Source: Saprospiraceae bacterium UBA6168 (lineage in GTDB: Bacteria; Bacteroidota; Bacteroidia; Chitinophagales; Saprospiraceae). From it: 64,000 bases of DNA. Location: assembly GCA_002435785.1 (NCBI GenBank), contig DIUC01000061.1:1-64000 (forward strand), read 5' to 3'. The translations under genes and the position numbers were made by a program. Positions 45,208 to 52,822 of this stretch are shown here, in pieces. The notes below the pieces were generated by a model. It searched no databases and was not told where the DNA came from. It saw nothing but the letters and a program-made list of their open reading frames with translations. Each line of letters begins with the position of its first letter. Position 1 is the stretch's first letter.

Positions 45208-46554
45208 TTATTGGCACCCCATGTCCCGTCGTGATTGCGGGTCGTTGTTCGGGAAACAGTTGCCAGACATGACGGCCTTGGGCGCAAAGCGCTCGATATA
45301 GGGGTCGTAAAGGCCATTTTCGAGGAACTCCGTGAGGTCTTCCACCTCGCTCTTTGTGAGTCCCAGTGGGTGGAACTTGCTGGATATTTGGCTGGCGGGC
45401 ACCTGTGGGTTTTCAGGTATGCCATCGTTGAAGTATTCCACGACTTGGCGCAGGGAAGTCTTGCTGGCACCGTGGAAATAGAATCCGACGTGCTTCAAGT
45501 TGTAAAGCTGCGGCACTTTGTACTTGTGCATGTCCTCTTCCCGCTTCGTGAAGCCACCACGGCCAAAGTTGCGCAAGTCACTGGCATCGGTTCGGAACAC
45601 GTCGTAAGGACTTTGGAAGAGGTTGTTTACGCCAACTGCCTCGTAGCGCATGGCATTGAGGGAAGGGCTGTTGTGGCAGTTTTTGCAGCCAGCTTTGTCA
45701 AAAAACAAAATAGCGCCACGCTTCTGCTGTTCGGTCATGGCTTTTTCATCGCCCTTCAGCCACCGCTGGAATGGGGCTTGGTTGGTCAGGATGGTGCGGA
45801 AATAGGCGGCAATGGCGAAGGCACCCGTTTTCAGGGAGTAGCGCTCCTCCGCTGGGATGTCGGGGAAAGCCTCGTCGAACATGGCGGTGTAGCCGAGCGA
45901 GTCGGTCACGTTCTTGTTGATGACTTGGCGGTGTACCACGAGCGCCCGTTGGTTGTTGGCCTCCAGGCCCTCAAAGCCTTTGTGGTTGATGGCGAGGAGG
46001 GTGTCTTGGTTCCAGACGTTTTCTGTGCCAACATTGGTGCCGAAGGAGCCGAAGCCACCTGCCCAAAGTGCATTGGTGACGTAGGTCAGGTTGATGGTGG
46101 GGAGTGGGCGGGCGCCTTGGGCGTCCACTTCTGAGCCTCCATATTCAGGATTTTTTACCCGGGCCTCTCCGTGGTCGCCAAAGCCGACGGCTCCATCTGC
46201 AACGCCCTGAAAACGCCCTGCCGTGAACGACATGGACGGCACGTGGCAACTGCTGCAAGAATAGGTTGATTTGGAGACCGGGTACTTTGCGTCAAGGCCA
46301 ATGCCCGTTTCAAAGAAGAGCATTTTGCCGAGTTCCACCTTGGCGGCGGTCACGGGGTTTTTTGCGTCTTGGTTGGGAAGGTTGGCGTAGTCGTTGCTCT
46401 CCGGCATGATGTAGGAATCCTTTGAGCCAGATGGGGAGGCAAATTCGAGTTTTTCGGTGAGCTTTAGGTCGAGGGAGATATCCACCTTGTCCTTTTTGCA
46501 AGCAAACAAAAAGGCAACAGCCACCATCGTTGATAGAAGTACAATTTTTTTCAT
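45208..46554 (-). CDS. di-heme cytochrome c peroxidase (CcpA/MauG family)
   Basis: 448-aa lipoprotein (lipobox LFAC, Cys19) with two heme c sites: C100-S-S-C-H104 and C290-K-N-C-H294. Family motifs are present: VELGKMLFFETGIGLDAKYPVSKSTYSC, PLPTINLTYVTNALW and KVPQLYNLKHVGFYFHGASKTSLRQVVEYFN. It probably reduces hydrogen peroxide in the periplasm with electrons from small cytochromes, or acts as a MauG-like oxidase. A strong promoter lies at 46657-46687. It is the first gene beyond the argS fragment, so it may have been the original argS neighbour. Confidence 0.92.
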   Translation of the reverse strand: MKKIVLLSTMVAVAFLFACKKDKVDISLDLKLTEKLEFASPSGSKDSYIMPESNDYANLPNQDAKNPVTAAKVELGKMLFFETGIGLDAKYPVSKSTYSCSSCHVPSMSFTAGRFQGVADGAVGFGDHGEARVKNPEYGGSEVDAQGARPLPTINLTYVTNALWAGGFGSFGTNVGTENVWNQDTLLAINHKGFEGLEANNQRALVVHRQVINKNVTDSLGYTAMFDEAFPDIPAEERYSLKTGAFAIAAYFRTILTNQAPFQRWLKGDEKAMTEQQKRGAILFFDKAGCKNCHNSPSLNAMRYEAVGVNNLFQSPYDVFRTDASDLRNFGRGGFTKREEDMHKYKVPQLYNLKHVGFYFHGASKTSLRQVVEYFNDGIPENPQVPASQISSKFHPLGLTKSEVEDLTEFLENGLYDPYIERFAPKAVMSGNCFPNNDPQSRRDMGCQ

Positions 46555-46656
46555 GAGATTATAATTCAAAATAAAAAACGAAGAAAGAAAGCCCAGTAAC
46601 TTGAAATTTGGGAGGTAGCGCAATGATTGGCTTAACGATTAGCGCTTAAAGCAGGG

Positions 46657-46687
46657 CAAAAGTAGCCCAATCGCTCCGTTTTTGCAA
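46657..46687 (-). promoter_or_regulatory. promoter of the cytochrome c peroxidase gene
   Basis: Minus strand: TTG (46685-46687), 20-nt spacer, TACTTTTG (46657-46664). Leader about 95 nt. Confidence 0.7.
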
Positions 46688-46723
46688 GTGACTTTTCTCA
46701 TCGGTTTTCAATTTGAACAAATT

Positions 46724-46856
46724 CTAACTGGAAATGGTGGGCTGGCATATCCTTTCAGGCATCTCGATACCGAGTAGTCCCATGCCCGTTATCAGCACAT
46801 TGGTCACGGCTGTGCAAAGCTGCAATCGAAAGGCTTTGGCCTCCTCCTGGGTAATC
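46724..46856 (-). pseudogene. argS: argS 3'-end fragment (second copy)
   Basis: Minus-strand codons right after the stop of the preceding gene encode EITQEEAKAFRLQLCTAVTN and VLITGMGLLGIEMPER, matching the last ~33 residues of the intact ArgS at 52823-54706. The frame then reads ICQPTISS and stops at 46724-46726. Over 33 aligned codons, 16 are identical, 13 differ synonymously and only 4 change the amino acid. It has no start and only the C-terminal tip of the anticodon-binding domain, so it is a remnant. Confidence 0.88.
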
Positions 46857-49433
46857 TCAATTAAACTTCTCCGCCCGTTTTATCAGCCCCTCCAGCCCCG
46901 GCTCATTTGGGTTCATTGGTGAACCCGGATGGATGATGCACACGGGGCATTTCTCTGCTGCCACCACCAGTTCCCGGAACGTGCCAGCCTTGGGGTCGGC
47001 GATGAACGCTTGTTTGTTCTCGTTGTATTTGAACATGCGCTTGTTCAGGTTGATGCAGTCGTTGCAGGAAGTACAGAGTGCTGACTCAATCCACGGCCCA
47101 CCGAGGGAGGTGGCGCCTTTCGCTTCCTGCTTGGTAGCTAAAGGCTGAGGGCCTTCCCCAACGGCCACTTGAGGAGTAGGTGCAGGAGATTTTACGCTTA
47201 AAGATTCCGGTATCGTTGCATTAACAGTTGAAAGTGGGACAGCTGCGAGGGTGGCTGTCAATTCCTCCGAGTCCATGTCAAGCAGAGCGGTAATGATGCG
47301 TTCTATAGCTACCTGGACTTCTGCTTCTCTTGCCTTTTCGTGAGCAGTTTCGAGTTCTGCGGTTTTGCTCAAAAATTCGGTTTCCATCTCACGTCGGAGG
47401 CCCTCGGTGGACTGATCGACGTGATAGCTGTGAATGCCTGCGTTTTCTTGCAGGTAATGCCAGAAATCCAGACGCTCCCGGCAGGTAAGCACGAGTGGCC
47501 AGGCAACAGCGGCCTTTTGAAGATGGTTTTCATCGTCAACCACCCAGATGTAGGGCACTTTGGCGTATAGCGCCTCCGGTGAAAAGTTGAGGTAGTCGCC
47601 GAGCGGCACAAGGTTGTCAGACCAGAACTGCGGCGGTACGAGGTGGAAATACCGGGCGTATTGTATATCCAGCGCTGCAAAATCGGCAAAAGTGAATGGC
47701 AGGTCGAGCAACTGTTCATCACCCTTGTCGTCCCTAAAATGCAAGCGGTACTGCGGCCAGTCGGCGGCTGGCTGCGGGTTTTCAAGTATGTTAAAGCGGC
47801 TTCCCCACCGTTCTCCTTGTTCGCTGTTGTAAACGAAAGAAGGGAATTCACGCCCCACAATGGCGGCCCTCGTCCAGATGTTCGGGCTGCCTTGGTTTGT
47901 TTCCAGGGTCATCGGCGTAATGACGTAAAACAGGGATGGAACCTGGCTAATCAGTCCCTGCCGGAAGCCTTTTACCAATTTTCCCGGTGCCACTGACGGC
48001 GATTGCATGATATAGGCGTTGCGGTGCGCAATGGCCAAGGCGCTGAGCTCTTGCCGGAAGGTGAATCCCCCGACGTCTGCTCCCACGCCCTGTTTCAGTA
48101 CCAGCATCTTCACGGGGCGCATGGAAGTCAACAGCTGCGAGAACTCGTTCAATTCGTTCTCTATCAGCGAGGTGTCTTTTGTGTAAAGTAAAATTGGCGG
48201 GCAAACGGCCAACTCCTCAGCCGTGAACGAACGCCAGTCAAAGTGGGCGAAAAAATCGCCGTGAATTTCTTGGAAGTAGTGGTTGCCAACCTCTAACGCT
48301 GCCGTGCGGATAGCAGCGAACAGTGTGGCAAATTTTGCCATTTTTTCATCGAAAACCTGCATGGTGAGGCGGCAAACTTGGCCCGACTGGGCTACTAATA
48401 AGGTAGATTTGGCGAAGGTGTTTTCCCAATCCACACTTGCACTTTCTGTCAGTTCCTCAGCGAGAATGATGAAGGCATTTTTTTGAAAAAAGTCGGAACC
48501 AATATCTTCCAGTACCGCAACTATTTTTTCGATTCGGTGCAGTCGCTCCTCTGGCATGGCTGCCGAGCCTCCTGTCGGCATCACGGCTGCCAGCTCCTCG
48601 AAATTGAAATAGGACGCCGCAAAATCGAGCGAATCCTGTAGTTTTTCCGGCGAGTGGGCTTCAGGGCTTTTGTCCCGTTCCACAGCCAGGATGTCCTTGA
48701 GTTGGGCACCGAGGCGTTGGATTTTTGTCTGCAAAGTCTTGCGCTTGCCCGTGAGATGCTCCCGAACCAGTGCAGCGAGGAGGTAAAACGGTGCATTCGA
48801 TGAAAACGGCACAAGCAACCCCTGCCGAGGGATGTGCTTGCGCAGGCTGTTCACGTCGTTGGTGAAGGTCTCGCCCTCCGCCCCGCTGATGTTCAAACGC
48901 CCTATCAAAGTCACCAATGCATCGTCAATGACGGAGAAGGCTTGGTAGGCATCCTCAGCGAACTGCATCTTCTCCCGGACGATGACTTCGAGGAGCAACA
49001 GGTTGTCTTTCAATATTTTAGCCTCATCCTCACCGGGTGCAAAGCGGGCGATACGCTCTGTGAGCAGCTCGTGCAGCGGCATGATTTGCCCGCCTTCGGC
49101 CTCCTCCATCCAGAATGGGAAGTTGCGCTCCATCTGTGGCCTGTTGCGGTACGGCGCCAACAGGGCGGGATAGCAATGTGCCCCGTCAGCGTCCATCGGC
49201 AGGTTGCCGCCCTTGCCGCTGCGGAAAAAGGCACGGAGGGTGCGCCAGTAGGCACGTTGCTCTTCTTCGGTGGCAAGTTCTGCCGCAGGTCGCACTGGGA
49301 GGTCGCTGGCCTTGGCGAAGGTTGGTCCAGCCGGGCTTTCGGCGGTGAGGCTGCCGCCTTGGCGGATGCCTATTGTCTCAACGGCTTCAGTGGTGAAGAA
49401 GTCGAGGTTGGTATCAGATTGGTTGTTTTTCAT
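46857..49433 (-). CDS. ferredoxin-tailed PFOR-like accessory protein of the kor operon
   Basis: 858 aa. Residues ~1-400 are mainly helical with no recognised domain. Residues ~420-620 resemble the TPP-domain end of pyruvate:ferredoxin oxidoreductase (KMLVLKQGVGADVGG, AYIMQSPSVAPGKLVKGFRQ, PSLFYVITP, GREFPSFVYNSEQG, NILENPQP) but lack the GDG thiamine-diphosphate motif. A Pro/Ala-rich linker precedes a ferredoxin-like domain (~783-840) with C-TS-C-ND-C and a distant KCPVC, enough for one [4Fe-4S] cluster. It follows korB by 86 bp on the same strand and is likely co-transcribed. An electron-transfer subunit is the simplest idea. The ATG at 49433 is chosen; the frame is open to 49475. Confidence 0.75.
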   Translation of the reverse strand: MKNNQSDTNLDFFTTEAVETIGIRQGGSLTAESPAGPTFAKASDLPVRPAAELATEEEQRAYWRTLRAFFRSGKGGNLPMDADGAHCYPALLAPYRNRPQMERNFPFWMEEAEGGQIMPLHELLTERIARFAPGEDEAKILKDNLLLLEVIVREKMQFAEDAYQAFSVIDDALVTLIGRLNISGAEGETFTNDVNSLRKHIPRQGLLVPFSSNAPFYLLAALVREHLTGKRKTLQTKIQRLGAQLKDILAVERDKSPEAHSPEKLQDSLDFAASYFNFEELAAVMPTGGSAAMPEERLHRIEKIVAVLEDIGSDFFQKNAFIILAEELTESASVDWENTFAKSTLLVAQSGQVCRLTMQVFDEKMAKFATLFAAIRTAALEVGNHYFQEIHGDFFAHFDWRSFTAEELAVCPPILLYTKDTSLIENELNEFSQLLTSMRPVKMLVLKQGVGADVGGFTFRQELSALAIAHRNAYIMQSPSVAPGKLVKGFRQGLISQVPSLFYVITPMTLETNQGSPNIWTRAAIVGREFPSFVYNSEQGERWGSRFNILENPQPAADWPQYRLHFRDDKGDEQLLDLPFTFADFAALDIQYARYFHLVPPQFWSDNLVPLGDYLNFSPEALYAKVPYIWVVDDENHLQKAAVAWPLVLTCRERLDFWHYLQENAGIHSYHVDQSTEGLRREMETEFLSKTAELETAHEKAREAEVQVAIERIITALLDMDSEELTATLAAVPLSTVNATIPESLSVKSPAPTPQVAVGEGPQPLATKQEAKGATSLGGPWIESALCTSCNDCINLNKRMFKYNENKQAFIADPKAGTFRELVVAAEKCPVCIIHPGSPMNPNEPGLEGLIKRAEKFN

Positions 49434-49519
49434 GTGAAAGGTTTTGCCCAATTTTTCAAATATCAGGCGCTGCATGAAACTACTTTATTACACTTGCTCA
49501 CTTAGGATTCAGCAGCACG

Positions 49520-50476
49520 TTACACCGCAAACGCCTCCATCTTCCTTTCAATCGCCGCCATCTTCTGCTCCACTGAATAACCAAGGTTATGCGCCCCGTA
49601 CAGGTCGTACCGCAAGGCATTTTTATTCTGGTAAAACAGGCCGAGGTAGGTCTTTTCCACGTCCTCAGCGAGAGCACGGGCGGCGTTGATGTCGGTCGGG
49701 TCGTGGGGCTGGTGGTGCGTGAAAATGCGCTCGGTGGCATCGTCCGGCTGGATGCCGTTTTCGTGCATCAGTAGCTGCACGGAGTCCCGCTCGGAGACTT
49801 TTTTCTTTGAAAACTCGGCCATGAACTTGGGGCAGCGCATGGATATTTTCACAAAAGAAAAACCCTGGTGCTCGTAAGCTGCCTTGATGGTGGCATACAG
49901 GTGGCTCGGCACCCAGTCCACCGTCTGCGCCACGAAGCTGACGTTCGAGACGCCGAGCGTCGTCTGGATGGGGTTCACCGGGGGCAGCACCGAACCTTCG
50001 GGGTGGGTGTTGGAGATGGTGCCCATCGGCGAGGTCGGCGAGGTCTGCTTTTTGGTCATCCCGTAAATGGCATTGTCGAACAGCAGCACGGTCAGGTTCA
50101 TGTTGTACCGGATGGCATGGAGCCAGTGCCCAGCGCCGATGGAGCAGCAGTCGCCGTCGCCCGTCACCACGAATACGTCAAGGTCGGGCCGCCGGAATTT
50201 TACGCCTTCGGCCACTGGGAACGCCCGTCCGTGCAAGCTGTGGAAGCCGTAGGTGTTCATATAGTGCGGGAAGCGGCTGGAGCAGCCGATACCGGAAACG
50301 AACACGGTTTTCTCCGGGGCCAGTTGCTTCTCGGCACATAGCCGCTGAACGGCATGCAGCACGGAGTGGTCGCCGCAACCGGGACACCAGCGGGCGATGC
50401 CCTTGGTGTACTCACCTTGCGTGTGGTAGGTGTCGGGGATTTCGATGGCGCAGGAGTCGTTATTTAGGCCAAACAT
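49520..50476 (-). CDS. korB: 2-oxoacid:ferredoxin oxidoreductase, beta subunit
   Basis: 318-aa TPP-binding subunit of a KOR-type enzyme that oxidatively decarboxylates a 2-oxoacid (probably 2-oxoglutarate) with CoA, passing electrons to ferredoxin. The Fe-S ligands begin with WCPGCGDH (Cys31, Cys34). The TPP motif GDGDCCSIGAGHWLHAIRYN starts at Gly106, and DNAIYGMTKKQTSPTS follows. The Gly-Met-Thr-x-x-Gln segment is typical of KorB. It lies 74 bp after korA; that gap holds an imperfect inverted repeat (50495-50541). Confidence 0.94.
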   Translation of the reverse strand: MFGLNNDSCAIEIPDTYHTQGEYTKGIARWCPGCGDHSVLHAVQRLCAEKQLAPEKTVFVSGIGCSSRFPHYMNTYGFHSLHGRAFPVAEGVKFRRPDLDVFVVTGDGDCCSIGAGHWLHAIRYNMNLTVLLFDNAIYGMTKKQTSPTSPMGTISNTHPEGSVLPPVNPIQTTLGVSNVSFVAQTVDWVPSHLYATIKAAYEHQGFSFVKISMRCPKFMAEFSKKKVSERDSVQLLMHENGIQPDDATERIFTHHQPHDPTDINAARALAEDVEKTYLGLFYQNKNALRYDLYGAHNLGYSVEQKMAAIERKMEAFAV

Positions 50477-50494
50477 GGTTGATTAGCTTTTGGC

Positions 50495-50541
50495 CGTTGG
50501 CTTTTGGCTATTGGCTAACAGCCAACAGCTAACAGCCAATG
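50495..50541. repeat. imperfect inverted repeat of TTGGCT units between korA and korB
   Basis: 22-nt arms (50495-50516 and 50520-50541), 18 of 22 complementary, built of TTGGCT/AGCCAA units around AAC. Similar short oligo repeats occur at 24199-24249 and 25291-25334. Confidence 0.6.
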
Positions 50542-50550
50542 ACCATTGAT

Positions 50551-51234
50551 TTACAGGTTAATTTCGTTTTTAATTCTTTCCAAAATGTTCCTCGGTTTCA
50601 GGGGCTGCCCATGCACGTTCGAGAAACAGTCGATATCAACCAAAGTCTTTGCACGCAGTATCCAGGCGAGCTGGGAATAACGGCGGTTTTCTTCGGTAAT
50701 CAGCGGTGCGTTCACATCATCGCTGTAGTTGATTTCGACAGTCATCACTTTTTTGAAACGCTTGAAAATGTCCTTCAACCCCGGCTCCATTGGACTGAGG
50801 AAACGGAGGTGGAGGGAGGAAACTTTGCCGCCGAGTTCTCTTGCCCGGTCGGTGGCCTCTTCTATCGCACCTCGGGTGCTGCCCCAACCGATGAGGAGGA
50901 GGTCGCCTTCTTCGTCACCATGAACTTTGGGCGGCTTCAGCGTGCGGCTGAAAGCGGCGATTTTCCTACTGCGCATAGCGGTGGTACGCTGGTTGACTTC
51001 CGGGAGGTAGGATACCTGTCCGGCAGCGGTGTGCGTGAGGCCAGTGAGGGTGTATTCACCGCCTTTCATGCCAGGAATCGGGCGTTTGCTGAGGCCCGTT
51101 TCTTCATCCCACTGATAAGGCTTGGCATTTTCGTTCCAGGGACTTTGGTCAATGGGCGCTGACATCCATTCGGCTTTGAGCCTTGGCCGCTCGAACGGCT
51201 GAACGCCGGTTGCCAAATTGGAGTCAGAAAGCAA
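50551..51234 (-). CDS. korA: 2-oxoacid:ferredoxin oxidoreductase alpha subunit, C-terminal part (frameshifted)
   Basis: 227 codons continuing KorA: LLSDSNLATGVQPFERPRLK, then GWGSTRGAIEEATDRARELG, HLRFLSPMEPGLKDIFKRFK, VMTVEINYSDDVNAPL. The frame has no proper start: it opens with TTG inside the homopolymer, and the first ATG is 23 codons later in mid-domain. Removing one T from the run of eight (A8 at 51233-51240 on the plus strand) joins it to the upstream part as RTPVFLLSDSNLATG, the expected KorA sequence. It is therefore the distal part of one gene, not a separate protein, unless slippage or a sequencing error is involved. Confidence 0.85.
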   Translation of the reverse strand: MLSDSNLATGVQPFERPRLKAEWMSAPIDQSPWNENAKPYQWDEETGLSKRPIPGMKGGEYTLTGLTHTAAGQVSYLPEVNQRTTAMRSRKIAAFSRTLKPPKVHGDEEGDLLLIGWGSTRGAIEEATDRARELGGKVSSLHLRFLSPMEPGLKDIFKRFKKVMTVEINYSDDVNAPLITEENRRYSQLAWILRAKTLVDIDCFSNVHGQPLKPRNILERIKNEINL

Positions 51235-52438
51235 AAAAAACAGGTGTTCGGAACGCCTCCGCTATCTGTCGAGCGACGATGACGAACTGGAAGCACTCCT
51301 CGATGGTGGTAGGCGCCATGACGATTTTCGGCGCATCGCCCGCTGCCCCGTAAAGGACGGCAAGGAGGTCGCCTTGCTCGATTTTGGTCGGCATGCCCGT
51401 GGAAGGGCCGCCCCGCTGTACGTCAATGATGACCAGTGGTACTTCGGCCATGATAGCCAGTCCGATAAACTCTGTTTTGAGGGCGAGGCCGGGGCCAGAG
51501 GTAACGGTCAGCGCTGTTTTGCCGGAGTAAGAAGACCCGATGGCAAAGCCAATGGCGGCGATTTCATCCTCGGCTTGGTGCACGAGGCCACCTGCTTTTT
51601 CAAAGGTTTCGGCCAGCATGTGAGAAACGGAAGTTGCAGGGGTGATGGGGTACATCGAGCAGACTTCGATGCCAGCAGCCAGGGTGCCGAAAGCGAAGGC
51701 TTCGTTGCCGTTCATAACGACGAGTTCCTTTCCGGTAGGCATGGCAGGAATTTCAAACTGAAAATCAAGGTTCTCTGCAGCCCATTCGTGGCCAGCGTTC
51801 AGCAATTGCAAGTTGGAATCAATGACGGCCTGCGATTTCTTTTTGAAAATAAAGGCAATCTGGTCTTCGGCCGTCTTCAGGTCACGGCTGTAGATGTAGC
51901 TCAACAAGCCAAGTACCCACATGTTTTTGCCCTTCTTTGGGTCGAGTACGAATTTGAGGCACTCCTCGGCCATCGGGATTTCGTACACCACGTATTCCAA
52001 TTTTTCGAAATCGGCGATTGCTTTGGCGTAACTCTCCCGGACGCTCGGGTCGTCGTCCTGTGCCCACGAATTTTCGATGAGGATGATGGTGCCTTTTTTG
52101 AAAGCGTCCTGCTCGATGCGGGAGAACGGTGCCACTTCGTTGAAGGCCACGACAAGGTCGGCTTCGTCGCCTGCGTTGGTCACCGTGTCGGAGCCAATGC
52201 GGATGCGGATGCCGGAGGTGCTTTGCAGCGTGCGTGGAGGCGGTTCAATGTCAGAGGGGATGATTTCTACCGTCCAAACGCCATTGCCCATTTTAGCGCT
52301 GATGGCGGCGAAACTTTGACCTGCTTTTTGTGCTCCCTCGCCAGAGTCGGAGACGATTTCGACGATGTGGCGGGAAACTACTTTTTTGCCCGTTTTATTG
52401 GGCGCTGGTGCCGCCAAGATATTGGTTAGGTTTTCCAT
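51224..52438 (-). CDS. korA: 2-oxoacid:ferredoxin oxidoreductase alpha subunit, N-terminal part (frameshifted)
   Basis: 404 codons with the KOR gamma-like domain (residues ~20-200, GEGAQKAGQSFAAISAKMGN, NSWAQDDDPSVRESYAKAI) followed by the pyrimidine-binding alpha domain (about 240 onward, VVMNGNEAFAFGTLAAGIEV, CSMYPITPATSVSHMLAETF, TSGPGLALKTEFIGLAIMAE). It ends prematurely after RTPVFFAF at 51224, in the middle of the alpha domain. The remaining ~227 residues are encoded in the -1 frame. The full product would be about 629 aa, normal for a fused KorA. It is the first gene of the kor operon, 384 bp downstream of argS. Confidence 0.88.
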   Translation of the reverse strand: MENLTNILAAPAPNKTGKKVVSRHIVEIVSDSGEGAQKAGQSFAAISAKMGNGVWTVEIIPSDIEPPPRTLQSTSGIRIRIGSDTVTNAGDEADLVVAFNEVAPFSRIEQDAFKKGTIILIENSWAQDDDPSVRESYAKAIADFEKLEYVVYEIPMAEECLKFVLDPKKGKNMWVLGLLSYIYSRDLKTAEDQIAFIFKKKSQAVIDSNLQLLNAGHEWAAENLDFQFEIPAMPTGKELVVMNGNEAFAFGTLAAGIEVCSMYPITPATSVSHMLAETFEKAGGLVHQAEDEIAAIGFAIGSSYSGKTALTVTSGPGLALKTEFIGLAIMAEVPLVIIDVQRGGPSTGMPTKIEQGDLLAVLYGAAGDAPKIVMAPTTIEECFQFVIVARQIAEAFRTPVFFAF

Positions 52439-52822
52439 TCCTTCAATGTGAAAAGTTGGTTAAAATGATAAATTGATTAGCTGTGAAACCTGAATATATC
52501 GGCATCCCACTTTATCAACTCAAAATTTTGGCATGCAAGAAAACAACCGTTTTTACGTTTGAAATCCGTTTATTTTTACATCATAAACCGAGGTAAAAGT
52601 CAAGCTTTCAAATAGCCACACCAATGACGGAAATCACCATTTTGGGTGACCAAAGTCAACAACAAATGAAAAAAGCTTGCTTCAACCGCTAATTCGCATG
52701 GTCCAGAAGCATTGAAAAAGAAAAACCCACCTGCTACTGCAAGTGGGTTTTTTCTTTGGTACCAAATGGCCATGAAAACCGTCTGTCAACTTAATTGACA
52801 AGTCATTGATTTTCAACCCCTT
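52439..52822. other. argS-korA intergenic region
   Basis: No gene is visible. It contains the bidirectional terminator at 52720-52754. No exact TAnnTTTG promoter for korA was found on the minus strand. Confidence 0.45.
52720..52754 (-). terminator. intrinsic terminator after argS
   Basis: Stem AAAAACCCAC.TGC/GCA.GTGGGTTTTT with a TACT loop, A-rich left and T-rich right flanks, 69 bp beyond the argS stop codon. It separates argS from the kor operon. Confidence 0.75.

Noticed and set aside
51218..52429. A 403-codon plus-strand open frame over korA
   Set aside because: It lies almost exactly antisense to the KorA coding sequence and has no recognisable motif.
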